This document shows positions 31,170 through 39,524 of a stretch of 50,399 nt of DNA, piece after piece. Within the stretch, counting starts at the first letter, position 1, and every line of letters starts with the position of its first letter. Source of the stretch: Methyloprofundus sp. (lineage in GTDB: Bacteria; Pseudomonadota; Gammaproteobacteria; Methylococcales; Methylomonadaceae); assembly GCA_012960135.1 (NCBI GenBank), contig DUBW01000001.1, positions 1 through 50,399 of the forward strand, given 5' to 3'. Under the pieces are notes generated by a model. It worked only from the letters and a program-made list of their open reading frames with translations. It was not told where the DNA came from and made no database searches. Made by a program: the position numbers and the translations under genes.

Positions 31170-32972
31170 CTATGTTTCTTTATTAATTTGCAGAACTGCC
31201 AAAAAGGCTTCCTGAGGAATTTCAATATTGCCGACCTGTTTCATGCGTTTTTTTCCGGCTTTTTGTTTTTCTAGCAGTTTTTTCTTACGACTGATATCAC
31301 CGCCATAACATTTTGCAGTCACATTTTTACGCATCGCTTTAACTGTAGATCGGGCGATAATTTTAGCACCAATAGCGGCCTGGATGGCGACTTCGTACAT
31401 TTGCCGGGGAATCAGCTCTTTCATTTTATCGACAAGATCCCGTCCTCGTAGCTGACTTAAGTCTTTGTGTACAATAACGGATAATGCATCGACTTTATCA
31501 CCATTAATCATGACATCCAGTTTCACCAGAGCCGCCTCTTCAAAGCGCTTGAATTCATACTCAAATGAAGCATAACCACGGCTAACTGATTTCAGGCGAT
31601 CAAAAAAGTCTAACACAACTTCACTTAAAGGCAGTTCATAATGCAGTGATACCTGACTGCCCATGTATTGCATATTGGTTTGTACGCCACGCTTTTCTAT
31701 ACACAGACTAATCACATTGCCTAAATATTCTTGTGGAACCAGTATATTAGCCTGGATGATAGGCTCACGAATTACTTTAATCGAACCCGCGTCGGGTAAG
31801 TTAGCTGGGTTATCAACCTTTAATACCTCACCGCGATGGGTTTCAACTTCATAGATAACGGTAGGTGCTGTGGTAATTAAGTCAACATCATATTCACGTT
31901 CCAGGCGCTCTTGAATAATTTCCATATGCAACATACCCAGAAAGCCACAACGAAAACCGAAGCCTAGTGCCTGGGAAGATTCAGGCTCAAACTGCAAAGC
32001 AGCATCATTAAGATGTAATTTATTTAATGATTCCCGCAAGTCTTCATAATCATCGGAGCTGACTGGGTAAAGCCCCGCAAAAACGCGTGGTTGCACCTTT
32101 TTAAATCCGGGTAATGCTTTTTCACAAGGTCTATCCGTTAGTGTAATAGTATCGCCAACAGGCGCACCAAAAATATCTTTAATAGCTGCTACGATAAAGC
32201 CTACCTGTCCTGTTTTCAGCTCTACTTCGTCTTGTCGCTTAGGGGTGAAAATTCCAATTCTTTCGGCAACGAAACTATTGCCGGTAGACATAATGGTGAT
32301 TTTCTGTTTTTTACGCAAAGTGCCATTGATGACTTTAACAAGAGACACGACACCCAGATAATTATCAAACCAAGAATCAATGATCAAAGCCTGTAATGGT
32401 CCTTCCTCATTACCTGTCGGTGCTGGAATCACATGTATCAGTTCTTCTAGCACATCGGCAACGCCTAGCCCTGTTTTAGCACTTACACGTAAAGCCTGTT
32501 CTGCAGGAATGCCAATGATTTCTTCAATTTCATTGATGACTTTTTCGGGGTCAGCCGATGGCAGATCAATCTTATTTAAAACCGGCATGACTTCCAGACC
32601 CAGTTCTATCGCTGTATAACAATTTGCTACACTCTGTGCTTCCACTCCCTGAGCCGCATCAACAACCAGAATAGCACCTTCACAGGCGGCTAAAGAACGC
32701 GAAACTTCATAAGAAAAATCAACATGCCCCGGTGTATCAATAAAATTTAACTGATAAGTTTCACCATCTTTTGCAGTAAAGTTTAGTGAGACACTCTGCG
32801 CTTTAATGGTAATTCCTCTTTCTCGTTCTATATCCATAGAGTCGAGAACTTGCGCATTCATTTCACGATCAGACAAGCCATCGCATAATTGAATAAAGCG
32901 ATCGGCTAAGGTAGATTTCCCATGATCGATATGAGCAATAATCGAGAAATTTCGTATATGTTGTAAATCCAT
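31170..32972 (-). CDS. lepA: Elongation factor 4 (LepA)
   Basis: LepA is a ribosomal GTPase that can back-translocate stalled ribosomes and aids initiation and 30S biogenesis. The 600 residues match the family. The G domain shows [13 protein letters not shown], the RGITIKAQ switch, DTPGHVDF and NKIDLP. Domains II and III and the EF-G-like domain V follow, and the unique C-terminal domain includes [22 protein letters not shown]. It heads the operon; the 1.2-kb spacing to the next genes upstream suggests the promoter lies before 32972. Confidence 0.98.
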   Translation of the reverse strand: MDLQHIRNFSIIAHIDHGKSTLADRFIQLCDGLSDREMNAQVLDSMDIERERGITIKAQSVSLNFTAKDGETYQLNFIDTPGHVDFSYEVSRSLAACEGAILVVDAAQGVEAQSVANCYTAIELGLEVMPVLNKIDLPSADPEKVINEIEEIIGIPAEQALRVSAKTGLGVADVLEELIHVIPAPTGNEEGPLQALIIDSWFDNYLGVVSLVKVINGTLRKKQKITIMSTGNSFVAERIGIFTPKRQDEVELKTGQVGFIVAAIKDIFGAPVGDTITLTDRPCEKALPGFKKVQPRVFAGLYPVSSDDYEDLRESLNKLHLNDAALQFEPESSQALGFGFRCGFLGMLHMEIIQERLEREYDVDLITTAPTVIYEVETHRGEVLKVDNPANLPDAGSIKVIREPIIQANILVPQEYLGNVISLCIEKRGVQTNMQYMGSQVSLHYELPLSEVVLDFFDRLKSVSRGYASFEYEFKRFEEAALVKLDVMINGDKVDALSVIVHKDLSQLRGRDLVDKMKELIPRQMYEVAIQAAIGAKIIARSTVKAMRKNVTAKCYGGDISRKKKLLEKQKAGKKRMKQVGNIEIPQEAFLAVLQINKET

Positions 32973-33095
32973 TGTTTATTAATAAAAAGGTGATTAGCAA
33001 CTAGGAGATGTATTTTTAATCGCTATCTAATATAGCTATTTTAGCAGAGTAGGCACGACATGTGCTAAGTAAATACTCCACACGACCATAGATGT

Positions 33096-33216
33096 GGATT
33101 CCTATCGGCTGACTTTTTGCTAATGGCTGCGCTGCTGAAACAGCTACGTAGCCGGGGCTATGCGCCAGTTTCAGTACCTTGCTCTAAAAAAATCAACTCG
33201 ATAAATAACCGCATCC
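33096..33216. repeat. Nested palindrome, possible diverged relative of the MITE-like element (copy C)
   Basis: An outer pair of imperfect arms (TATCGGCTGACTTTTT from 33103, and on the other strand TATCGAGTTGATTTTTT near 33201) encloses an inner pair CTGAAAC/GTTTCAG. The centre reads GCTACGTAGCCGGGGCTATG, close to GTTACGTAGCTAGCTATG in copy A at 26848-26993, and both continue CGCC. It occupies the gap of about 270 bases between lepA and the TusC-like gene. No gene is seen. The relationship rests on the shared core only, since the ends differ. Confidence 0.45.
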
Positions 33217-33240
33217 GTGACAGCCTGAAGTACAACGGAT

Positions 33241-33594
33241 TTAGCCTAAAACAAAATCAAAGGAATTGAGTGTTGTCGGGATTTCCTCTCTGTTTACTAA
33301 CGTTGTAGGAAGCGACAGATCATCCTGAGTTAGCCCGCGCTGTGCTAATGACTCTTTTTCCAAGTAGATATTTTCAATATCATATATTTCCAGAGAACGA
33401 TAAATCGCACTAATATCTTTACTGGAAATTTGCTCGCTACCCTGGTTTTTATGTAAGTGATAGACAGCATCATCTAATAATAATAAACTGATTTTCTGGT
33501 CAAACGCTGCGCTAATTAATACCTGGTCTAATACTTCCTGGGTTTTAGCACCGCAATATGCATCTGTTTGCATAACGAATAAAAACGACTTCAC
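33241..33594 (-). CDS. TusC/DsrF-like sulfur-relay protein
   Basis: The 117-residue protein has the DsrE/DsrF fold pattern: [21 protein letters not shown] at the start, [11 protein letters not shown] in the middle, and [19 protein letters not shown], which lines up with TusC. TusC forms the TusBCD complex that passes sulfur to MnmA for 2-thiouridine (mnmA is at 8463). DsrF is the counterpart in sulfur oxidisers. TusC itself lacks the catalytic Cys, which lies in TusD; here the Cys in AYCGAK is not in the TusD position. No tusB or tusD lies nearby. The gene overlaps the rppH stop by four bases, so it is translated after rppH. Confidence 0.7.
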   Translation of the reverse strand: MKSFLFVMQTDAYCGAKTQEVLDQVLISAAFDQKISLLLLDDAVYHLHKNQGSEQISSKDISAIYRSLEIYDIENIYLEKESLAQRGLTQDDLSLPTTLVNREEIPTTLNSFDFVLG

Positions 33595-34124
33595 TGATGT
33601 TCGCTCATATTCTTGTTGGATAAATAACTAGAGGCACTCACCTTGACAGATTCCAGCATTAAAAAAGCCCCTAACTCCATCATCGCTTTACGGTAGACCT
33701 TACGCTTAAAATAGACTACCGTTTTTAAGGGCTCCCAATATTCTACCCATTGCCAGTTGTCAAATTCTGGTTTTCTATCGTGGTTCAGGCTAACATTGGT
33801 TTCATCTCCTACCAGTTGTAGCAAATACCAAATCTGCTTTTGTCCGATACATAGAGGGTGTGAATTACGCCGAATATATTTTTCCGGCAACCTGTATCTC
33901 AGCCAATAGCGCGTGCGCCCTAGAATTTTCACATACTTGGCATCCAGGCCAGTTTCTTCACGAAGTTCGCGGTACATTGCCTCTTCAGGCTCTTCCCCTT
34001 CTTCCACTCCGCCTTGCGGAAACTGCCATGAATTGACACGCGAGCGTTTAGCCCAAAAGACATGCCCTTGCTCATTACAAAGGATGATGCCGACATTGGA
34101 TCGGTATCCTTTTGAATCAATCAT
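33591..34124 (-). CDS. rppH: RNA pyrophosphohydrolase RppH
   Basis: RppH removes pyrophosphate from the 5' end of transcripts and so opens them to RNase E decay (rne is in this window). At 177 residues it matches E. coli. It starts [17 protein letters not shown], the family signature, and has [19 protein letters not shown] running into the Nudix box, which ends [29 protein letters not shown] also fits. The ATG is clear. It overlaps the TusC-like gene by four bases. The HAD phosphatase gene diverges upstream, a neighbour of rppH in other gammaproteobacteria. Confidence 0.95.
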   Translation of the reverse strand: MIDSKGYRSNVGIILCNEQGHVFWAKRSRVNSWQFPQGGVEEGEEPEEAMYRELREETGLDAKYVKILGRTRYWLRYRLPEKYIRRNSHPLCIGQKQIWYLLQLVGDETNVSLNHDRKPEFDNWQWVEYWEPLKTVVYFKRKVYRKAMMELGAFLMLESVKVSASSYLSNKNMSEHQ

Positions 34125-34297
34125 TTTTAAAACCTATTTTTTACTGTTCGCAATAAGACGGGTAATGATAAAATCTATTGCTGAACATATAGGAATACCT
34201 GTTTTAGGTTCCTATGCATTACTCATACTTACATTGTTCCATAAATGTCTAAGTGATGCTATCAGCTAATTAAATTAAACGGAAAATTAGATTAACA

Positions 34298-34981
34298 ATG
34301 AGTTTAGCTATCTTTGATTTAGACAATACCCTGCTTGCTGATGATAGTGATTATCTATGGGGACAATTTTTAGTTGATCGGAAAATTGTCGATGCAGATT
34401 ATTATGCCCAGGAAAATGAACGTTTTTACCAGGAATATAAACTAGGTAAATTAGATATTTTGGAATTCCTCAACTTCTCTTTAAAGCCGCTGGCTGACAA
34501 TACACTGGAAGACTTATATCAATGGCGCGCGCAATTTTTAACAGAGGTAATACAGCCTATCTTATTAGCGCCTGCGCACGAGTTAATCAGCAAACATAAG
34601 CAAAGAGGTGATATCCTACTGGTTATTACAGCGACTAATCACTTTGTTACTGAACCGATAGTAAACCTTTATGGTATTAAACATTTATTGGCTACAACAC
34701 CTGAGTTGATAGCTAACCGATATACCGGGAGAGTTGCTGGGACACCATGTTTTCAGGAAGGAAAAGTCACCCGCTTGCAGAAATGGCTCAAGGAAACGGG
34801 CAATGACCTAAAAGACAGCTGGTTCTATAGTGATTCACATAATGATTTACCGCTATTAAAACAGGTGACTCATCCTGTTGCAGTCAACCCTGATGACTCT
34901 TTAAAAAACTATGCCAAGCAACAAAACTGGCCAATTATCAGCCTGCGCGAAGAGCAATGTCCAGTACATCATTTTAAGTAA
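34298..34981 (+). CDS. HAD-family (subfamily IB) phosphatase
   Basis: The 227-residue protein is a haloacid dehalogenase-type phosphatase. Motif I is AIFDLDNTLL with the nucleophile and acid Asp pair, motif II is VITAT, a Lys in QEGKVTRLQ serves as motif III, and motif IV is YSDSHNDLPLL. It resembles the SerB-like HAD-IB group. Relatives beside rppH in Pseudomonas are, to my memory, linked to histidinol-phosphate phosphatase activity; phosphoserine phosphatase is the other candidate. The substrate cannot be fixed from sequence. It diverges from rppH across 173 bases. Confidence 0.85.
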   Translation: MSLAIFDLDNTLLADDSDYLWGQFLVDRKIVDADYYAQENERFYQEYKLGKLDILEFLNFSLKPLADNTLEDLYQWRAQFLTEVIQPILLAPAHELISKHKQRGDILLVITATNHFVTEPIVNLYGIKHLLATTPELIANRYTGRVAGTPCFQEGKVTRLQKWLKETGNDLKDSWFYSDSHNDLPLLKQVTHPVAVNPDDSLKNYAKQQNWPIISLREEQCPVHHFK

Positions 34982-35174
34982 AGCCCTACCTAACTTTCGA
35001 TATTAGCTTATCCTTTTTCAGGAGCTAATAACTGGACTTTCAAGAAATAGCTGATTATCATGACTAAAAAATTTAACGTGGAAAAATCATATTTCCTCAA
35101 TCAAAGCCGGCTTACGCCACATAGCGACAAAACTTATTAGCCGTTTTAACTTTAAAAAAATAATAACAGTCCCC

Positions 35175-37256
35175 TTGAACAAGACATATAAAACCTCCCT
35201 TGGATCACCGTATCCAATGGGTGCTAAATTAAAGCGTGATGGCGTTAATTTCTCCATTTTTAGTCGCCACGCTACCTCTGTAGAACTTTTTCTCTATGAT
35301 AGTGCAGATAGCCTTGAACCGATCCAGACCATACACCTGGAAAATGAACTCAATAAGACCTTTTATTCCTGGCATGTTCATGTGCATGAACTTCCAGCAG
35401 GTACATGGTATACATGGCGTATGGACGGACCAGATAACTCCTCAGAAGCTGGCTACAGCTTCGATAAAGAAAAACACCTACTTGACCCATTAGCTCGCGT
35501 TGTTAACGATAAACTCTGGAACAGAAGTGATGCATGCTTACCCGGTGATAACGGCCATACGGCTATGCGTAGTCTGGTAGCCGATAACAGCTACGACTGG
35601 GAAGGAGATACACCGTTTTCATTCAAAAGTGAAAATGCCATTATTTATGAAATGCATGTTGGAGGGTTTACTCGTGATAAATTATCCGGAGTCCAAAATC
35701 CGGGTACTTTTTCTGCGCTGATTGAAAAAATCCCCTACCTGAAAGCGCTCGGCATTACCCATGTTGAACTAATGCCTGTTATGGCTTTTGATGAACAGGA
35801 CATTCCTCGTGGCACAGCTTCGCTAGGGTTAAAAAATTACTGGGGTTATAGTACCCACAGCTTTTTTAGCCCCCACCCGGGATACTGTGTAACACCCGAA
35901 AAAGGCACCCATATAGAAGAATTTCGTGACCTGGTTAAAGCATTACATAAGGCGGAAATCGGCGTCATTATGGATGTGGTTTTTAATCATACATCCGAAG
36001 CAGGTTCTGATGGCCCGGTGATTAATTTTAGAGGTATCGGTAGAAGTATTTTCTATCATCTGCAAGAACACGATAAAAGTAAATTCCGTGATTATACCGG
36101 CTGTGGCAACACCGTAAATGCCAACCATCCGGTGGTGGCCAATTTCATTATCACTTGCCTGGAATACTGGGTTCGAGAAATGCATGTTGATGGTTTCCGC
36201 TTTGACCTGGCAAGTGCACTTGCGCGTGGTCAAAATGGTGAAGTGCTGCAAGATCCCCCTATTTTATGGGGGATTGAATTATCAGAACAACTGGCAAAAA
36301 CTAAATTAATTGCCGAGGCATGGGATGCCGCAGGTTTGTATCAAGTGGGCAGTTTCCCCGGCTACCGTTGGGGAGAATGGAATGGTAAATACCGCGATAG
36401 TATGCGGGGCTTTATTCGAGGAGATAGAGGACTGACGGCAGAAGTTGCTACCCGGCTTTGTGCTAGTAGCGATTTATATAAGCAACAGGATCGCTTACCC
36501 ATCAATAGCATTAACTTCATTACCTGTCATGATGGTTTTACCCTGAATGATCTGGTTAGCTATGATCATAAACATAACCTGAACAACGGCGAAGATAACC
36601 GTGATGGCGGCGATCACAATATCAGTTATAACTGTGGCGCCGAAGGGGAAACCCATGATGTCAGAATACTGGAACTGCGTAAAAAGCAGGCTAAAAATAG
36701 TTTCGCTATTCTATTATTAAGCCAAGGCGTACCTATGCTACTTGCTGGTGATGAGGTGCTTAATACCCAGAGTGGTAACAATAATGGCTACTGCCAGGAT
36801 AATGAATTAACCTGGTTTGACTGGAGTCTGACCAAGAAAAATGCCGATATGCTGTTTTTTGTGCAGCAAATGATAGCACTGCGTAAGCGCCACCAGTCAT
36901 TAATGCGGCGCCGTTTTCTCACGGGTGAATGCGCACCTGGTCGACATATGCCTGATATCCAGTGGCACGGAGTTAAACTAGGTGCCCCCCAATGGTTAAA
37001 CCCTGAATCTCAGGTACTGGCCTTTACCCTTGCTGCTTTTTACGACGATGAAGCTGACCTGCATGTGATATTGAATATGTCAGAAGATCAGCTCACTATG
37101 CAACTGCCGATTATTGAAGAGCGTCATTGGCATCTAGCGGTGGATACTGCATTAGATTCAGAGCATGGTATTATCAAGCCAGAAAATCAAAAAACTGTAG
37201 GGAAAAATAACTACTTTGTGCAAGCGAGGTCAGTTGTAGTATTTGAAGGCAGTTAG
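35175..37256 (+). CDS. glgX: Glycogen debranching enzyme GlgX
   Basis: GlgX hydrolyses alpha-1,6 branches of glycogen limit dextrin so that stored glycogen can be used. The 693 residues have an N-terminal CBM48 domain (LKRDGVNFSIFSRHATSVELF) and a GH13 barrel. MDVVFNHTSE is present, followed by the nucleophile Asp344 in GFRFDLA, the acid Glu381 in IAEAWDA and Asp453 in TCHDGFTLNDLV. The PMGAKLKRDG start is typical; the TTG at 35175 is the best start in frame but has no good ribosome site. No other glg gene is near. Methanotrophs store glycogen, which fits the proposed host. Confidence 0.94.
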   Translation: MNKTYKTSLGSPYPMGAKLKRDGVNFSIFSRHATSVELFLYDSADSLEPIQTIHLENELNKTFYSWHVHVHELPAGTWYTWRMDGPDNSSEAGYSFDKEKHLLDPLARVVNDKLWNRSDACLPGDNGHTAMRSLVADNSYDWEGDTPFSFKSENAIIYEMHVGGFTRDKLSGVQNPGTFSALIEKIPYLKALGITHVELMPVMAFDEQDIPRGTASLGLKNYWGYSTHSFFSPHPGYCVTPEKGTHIEEFRDLVKALHKAEIGVIMDVVFNHTSEAGSDGPVINFRGIGRSIFYHLQEHDKSKFRDYTGCGNTVNANHPVVANFIITCLEYWVREMHVDGFRFDLASALARGQNGEVLQDPPILWGIELSEQLAKTKLIAEAWDAAGLYQVGSFPGYRWGEWNGKYRDSMRGFIRGDRGLTAEVATRLCASSDLYKQQDRLPINSINFITCHDGFTLNDLVSYDHKHNLNNGEDNRDGGDHNISYNCGAEGETHDVRILELRKKQAKNSFAILLLSQGVPMLLAGDEVLNTQSGNNNGYCQDNELTWFDWSLTKKNADMLFFVQQMIALRKRHQSLMRRRFLTGECAPGRHMPDIQWHGVKLGAPQWLNPESQVLAFTLAAFYDDEADLHVILNMSEDQLTMQLPIIEERHWHLAVDTALDSEHGIIKPENQKTVGKNNYFVQARSVVVFEGS

Positions 37257-37265
37257 TTAGGTTAT

Positions 37266-37317
37266 CGCTGAAAATACTGGTACCGGAACTTAAGCTCCGG
37301 TACCAGTATTTTCAGCG
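37266..37317. terminator. 22-bp perfect hairpin between glgX and a convergent gene
   Basis: Arms 37266-37287 and 37296-37317 are perfectly complementary over 22 bases around the eight-base loop ACTTAAGC. The arm begins CGCTGAAAATACTGG and holds GGTACC. It lies nine bases after the glgX stop and nine before the stop of the convergent gene 37327-37707. The inner A4 and T4 runs allow a two-way terminator, though no T-run follows the stem. The length and perfection are unusual. Confidence 0.7.
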
Positions 37318-37326
37318 GCGGAAATC

Positions 37327-37707
37327 TTATTCTTCTATCTTTAGCAACCAGCCATCACTGCCCTTGCAATTATTTATCCCTTTCGCATCAATTTTAATTC
37401 TAGCAAAAGTTCCTGTTAGCGTCTCTGGAAGTCTTCCTGAGACTGTGTAAGCATTATTTACTTTACTGATAGTGACCTCTACCGGCTGTTTTTTTACACT
37501 GACTTCGATGCTGTCTGGATTAGTCAGCATTGACGCTTGAAAAGAAAACTCGGATTGTGCGGCTACGGCCGTTAAATGTGGAGGCGTAAATTGGGTGAAT
37601 TTAGGTTTTTTACACGCTTTTTTACTACTGCTACTGCTGCCATAGGCGTATAGGTTAGTACTAAAGATGGTGAGGATAATAAGGCTTACAAATTTAAAAT
37701 TTTTCAT
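37327..37707 (-). CDS. Small exported protein of unknown function
   Basis: The 126-residue protein has a clear signal peptide (MKNFKFVSLIILTIFSTNLYA) and a Ser/Lys-rich start of the mature part (YGSSSSSKKACKK). A beta-rich domain follows, with EFSFQASMLTNPDSIEVSVKK and ARIKIDAKGINNCKGSDGWLL. Two Cys residues in the mature part could form a disulfide. It lies on the same strand as the SoxYZ-like gene cluster, separated by the MITE-like copy B, so it may have been the last gene of that operon. I recognise no family. It is probably periplasmic. Confidence 0.7.
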   Translation of the reverse strand: MKNFKFVSLIILTIFSTNLYAYGSSSSSKKACKKPKFTQFTPPHLTAVAAQSEFSFQASMLTNPDSIEVSVKKQPVEVTISKVNNAYTVSGRLPETLTGTFARIKIDAKGINNCKGSDGWLLKIEE

Positions 37708-37731
37708 CGACTTGCTCCAATAATGAGTTTA

Positions 37732-37890
37732 GGCACCTGGAAATAAATAACCGTCCAATATTTGGACAGGATTTTTGTTTGTCATCAGTGCTGTAGTAAG
37801 AGGCGCATAACTGGCTAAGTAACTATGGCTACCGTGCTGATGATGGACAAAAAGACCAGTAAAGGTGAAGATTGTTTGTTTTCAGGCACC
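37732..37890. repeat. MITE-like palindromic element, copy B
   Basis: This 159-base element is copy A (26848-26993) in inverse orientation: both carry GGCACCTGG or a close variant followed by AAATAAATAA, then GTTTGTCATCAGTGCT and the core near AGAGGCGCATA. The right end, read on the other strand, begins GGTGCCTGAAAACAAACAA. TTA flanks it on both sides (37729-37731, 37891-37893). It separates the SoxYZ-like gene from the small exported protein. It has no coding capacity. Confidence 0.85.
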
Positions 37891-38025
37891 TTATCTGAGA
37901 GCTTTCACTATACTCTTTTTTTGCGCTGCCCAAATATAAATATATTTGGGCAGCCATCATTATTCCTGAACCTTTTAACCGTAACTTTTTAAATTCTATT
38001 TAGGTTCGATGCAGTATTTTATTGG

Positions 38026-38853
38026 TCAGGGATTGACTGTGTAGGATTTAGTATAGGTCTTACCCAGTTTGCAAACACTACGGCTCACAGGGCTTTCACA
38101 GGAGGTATCGGTAAATTCAGCCTTTAATACCCCTTTTTTAGTTGGTATAAAATAAAAACGGAAATTGGGATCGCTACTGATTGCAATATCGGTCTTGGCT
38201 GTCAGTATCGGTTGGTCATTAAAGGTAACTTTAATCTGCTTGATAAAATGTGCTCTTCTCTTAAATCGAGTCACCTGATCCATTTGCATGCCGGTAACAT
38301 TAGGATGACTAATGAGTAATTGTGCCATTGTTGGCTTGCCATCTTCTAATTCATTATCCAGTCTAAATTTCATTTTACCCAACCGTTGCATTGCTGCGTC
38401 ATAATCAGCACCGATAGGTGCAGAACAACCCCCACTGGCTTTCACAAACTTTTTAACCATATATAAATCACCATTATTCATTTCCGCAATGGCGCGTATA
38501 TAACTATAGGTGTTTACCCGCACGCGCATGGCAATATCAGCCCTGCCACTCTCGGGAGTAAAGTCAAATTCACCGATTAATGGCACCGGATTCTTATCAA
38601 TCAATAATATAATCCGCTTTATATATATTTTATTAGTCTGTACTAAACTAGTGGTTACTTTAATAGGTACTAAGGCAGGATCTTCAGCACGTTTTGGCGT
38701 TGTTAGCTGAATGATTTTATCGCCATCTTTTATACTCTTACCAGCAAAGTACTGAGGTTTTAAAACCTGCCTCCATATTGTGTCATCTTTGGCTGCATGA
38801 GATAAAACGGGCAAGCAAAAAATAAGCAGTAGCAGTAAATAGTTTTTTTTCAT
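38026..38853 (-). CDS. Quinoprotein dehydrogenase-associated SoxYZ-like carrier protein
   Basis: The 275-residue protein is exported (signal peptide MKKNYLLLLLIFCLPVLSHA). It is a fusion of a SoxY-like and a SoxZ-like half. The SoxY half covers residues 25-150 and has the carrier Cys in KASGGCSAPIG. The SoxZ half follows, with QLLISHPNVTGMQMDQ and KAEFTDTSC. SoxYZ carries sulfur intermediates in thiosulfate oxidation. The fused form is found beside PQQ dehydrogenases of methylotrophs and its exact role is not known. It lies 26 bases after the response regulator on the same strand, so it is probably co-transcribed with the two-component genes. Confidence 0.85.
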   Translation of the reverse strand: MKKNYLLLLLIFCLPVLSHAAKDDTIWRQVLKPQYFAGKSIKDGDKIIQLTTPKRAEDPALVPIKVTTSLVQTNKIYIKRIILLIDKNPVPLIGEFDFTPESGRADIAMRVRVNTYSYIRAIAEMNNGDLYMVKKFVKASGGCSAPIGADYDAAMQRLGKMKFRLDNELEDGKPTMAQLLISHPNVTGMQMDQVTRFKRRAHFIKQIKVTFNDQPILTAKTDIAISSDPNFRFYFIPTKKGVLKAEFTDTSCESPVSRSVCKLGKTYTKSYTVNP

Positions 38854-38879
38854 TTTCTTAAATACATTCTAGGTTAGAT

Positions 38880-39524
38880 TTAGGGATTGACCATACCAGA
38901 CAATAAAGCAATATGAGTAAGCTCTGCAACTGTAGCAACATTTAATTTTTTCTTTATCTGCGTACTATAATTGGCAATAGTTTTATAGCTAAGACACAGT
39001 TCTTCCGAAATTTTATGAGCAGTTTTACCTTTTGCTAACAATAAAAAAACATCAAATTCCCTGCTTGATAAGCTATCAATAATCTTGTGATGATCGACCT
39101 GTCTCGCATTATTATCCTGATTCACCGTATGGGTCAAGCCCGCCTCAATATAGGTGCCACCATTCACAATTTTCTGTATGGCATCAACTAAGATATCAGC
39201 CGCACTGTTTTTACTAATAAATCCTTTTGCCCCGGCCTTAATTGCCTGATTAATAAAAACCTGTTCATTATGCACACTGAATACCAGGATTTTAGCGTGA
39301 CTATCACGGGCATATATACGGCGAATAGCTTCTAGACCGCCAATACCAGGCATGGAAATATCCATCACCATAATATCGGGTTGCTTAGTATTATAAAGCT
39401 GCATGGCTTCCTCACCCCGCTCGGCTTCAGCAATGACTTCTATCCGCTCATCTGTCGCTAGCAGCATTTTAAATCCGGCTCGCACAACCGCATGATCATC
39501 GACCAGAATAACTTTTATTTTCAT
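38880..39524 (-). CDS. NarL/FixJ-type response regulator
   Basis: The 214-residue protein has a receiver domain (about 1-120) with the acidic pair in LVDDHAVV, phosphoacceptor Asp55 in MVMDISMPG, the conserved Ser/Thr region LVFSVHNE and a Lys in GFISKNSA. A LuxR-type HTH follows (SLSSREFDVFLLLAKGKTAHKIS, then LSYKTIANYSTQIKKKL). I start at the ATG at 39524, which overlaps the kinase stop (ATGA); an ATG six bases upstream is possible. The frame remains open to 39569. It resembles FlhR/MoxX-type regulators of methylotrophs, as does the kinase. It pairs with the kinase encoded just upstream. Confidence 0.92.
   Translation of the reverse strand: MKIKVILVDDHAVVRAGFKMLLATDERIEVIAEAERGEEAMQLYNTKQPDIMVMDISMPGIGGLEAIRRIYARDSHAKILVFSVHNEQVFINQAIKAGAKGFISKNSAADILVDAIQKIVNGGTYIEAGLTHTVNQDNNARQVDHHKIIDSLSSREFDVFLLLAKGKTAHKISEELCLSYKTIANYSTQIKKKLNVATVAELTHIALLSGMVNP

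Noticed and set aside
37266-37317. CRISPR repeat or attachment site
   Set aside because: It is a single inverted repeat with no direct repeats, spacers or integrase gene near it.
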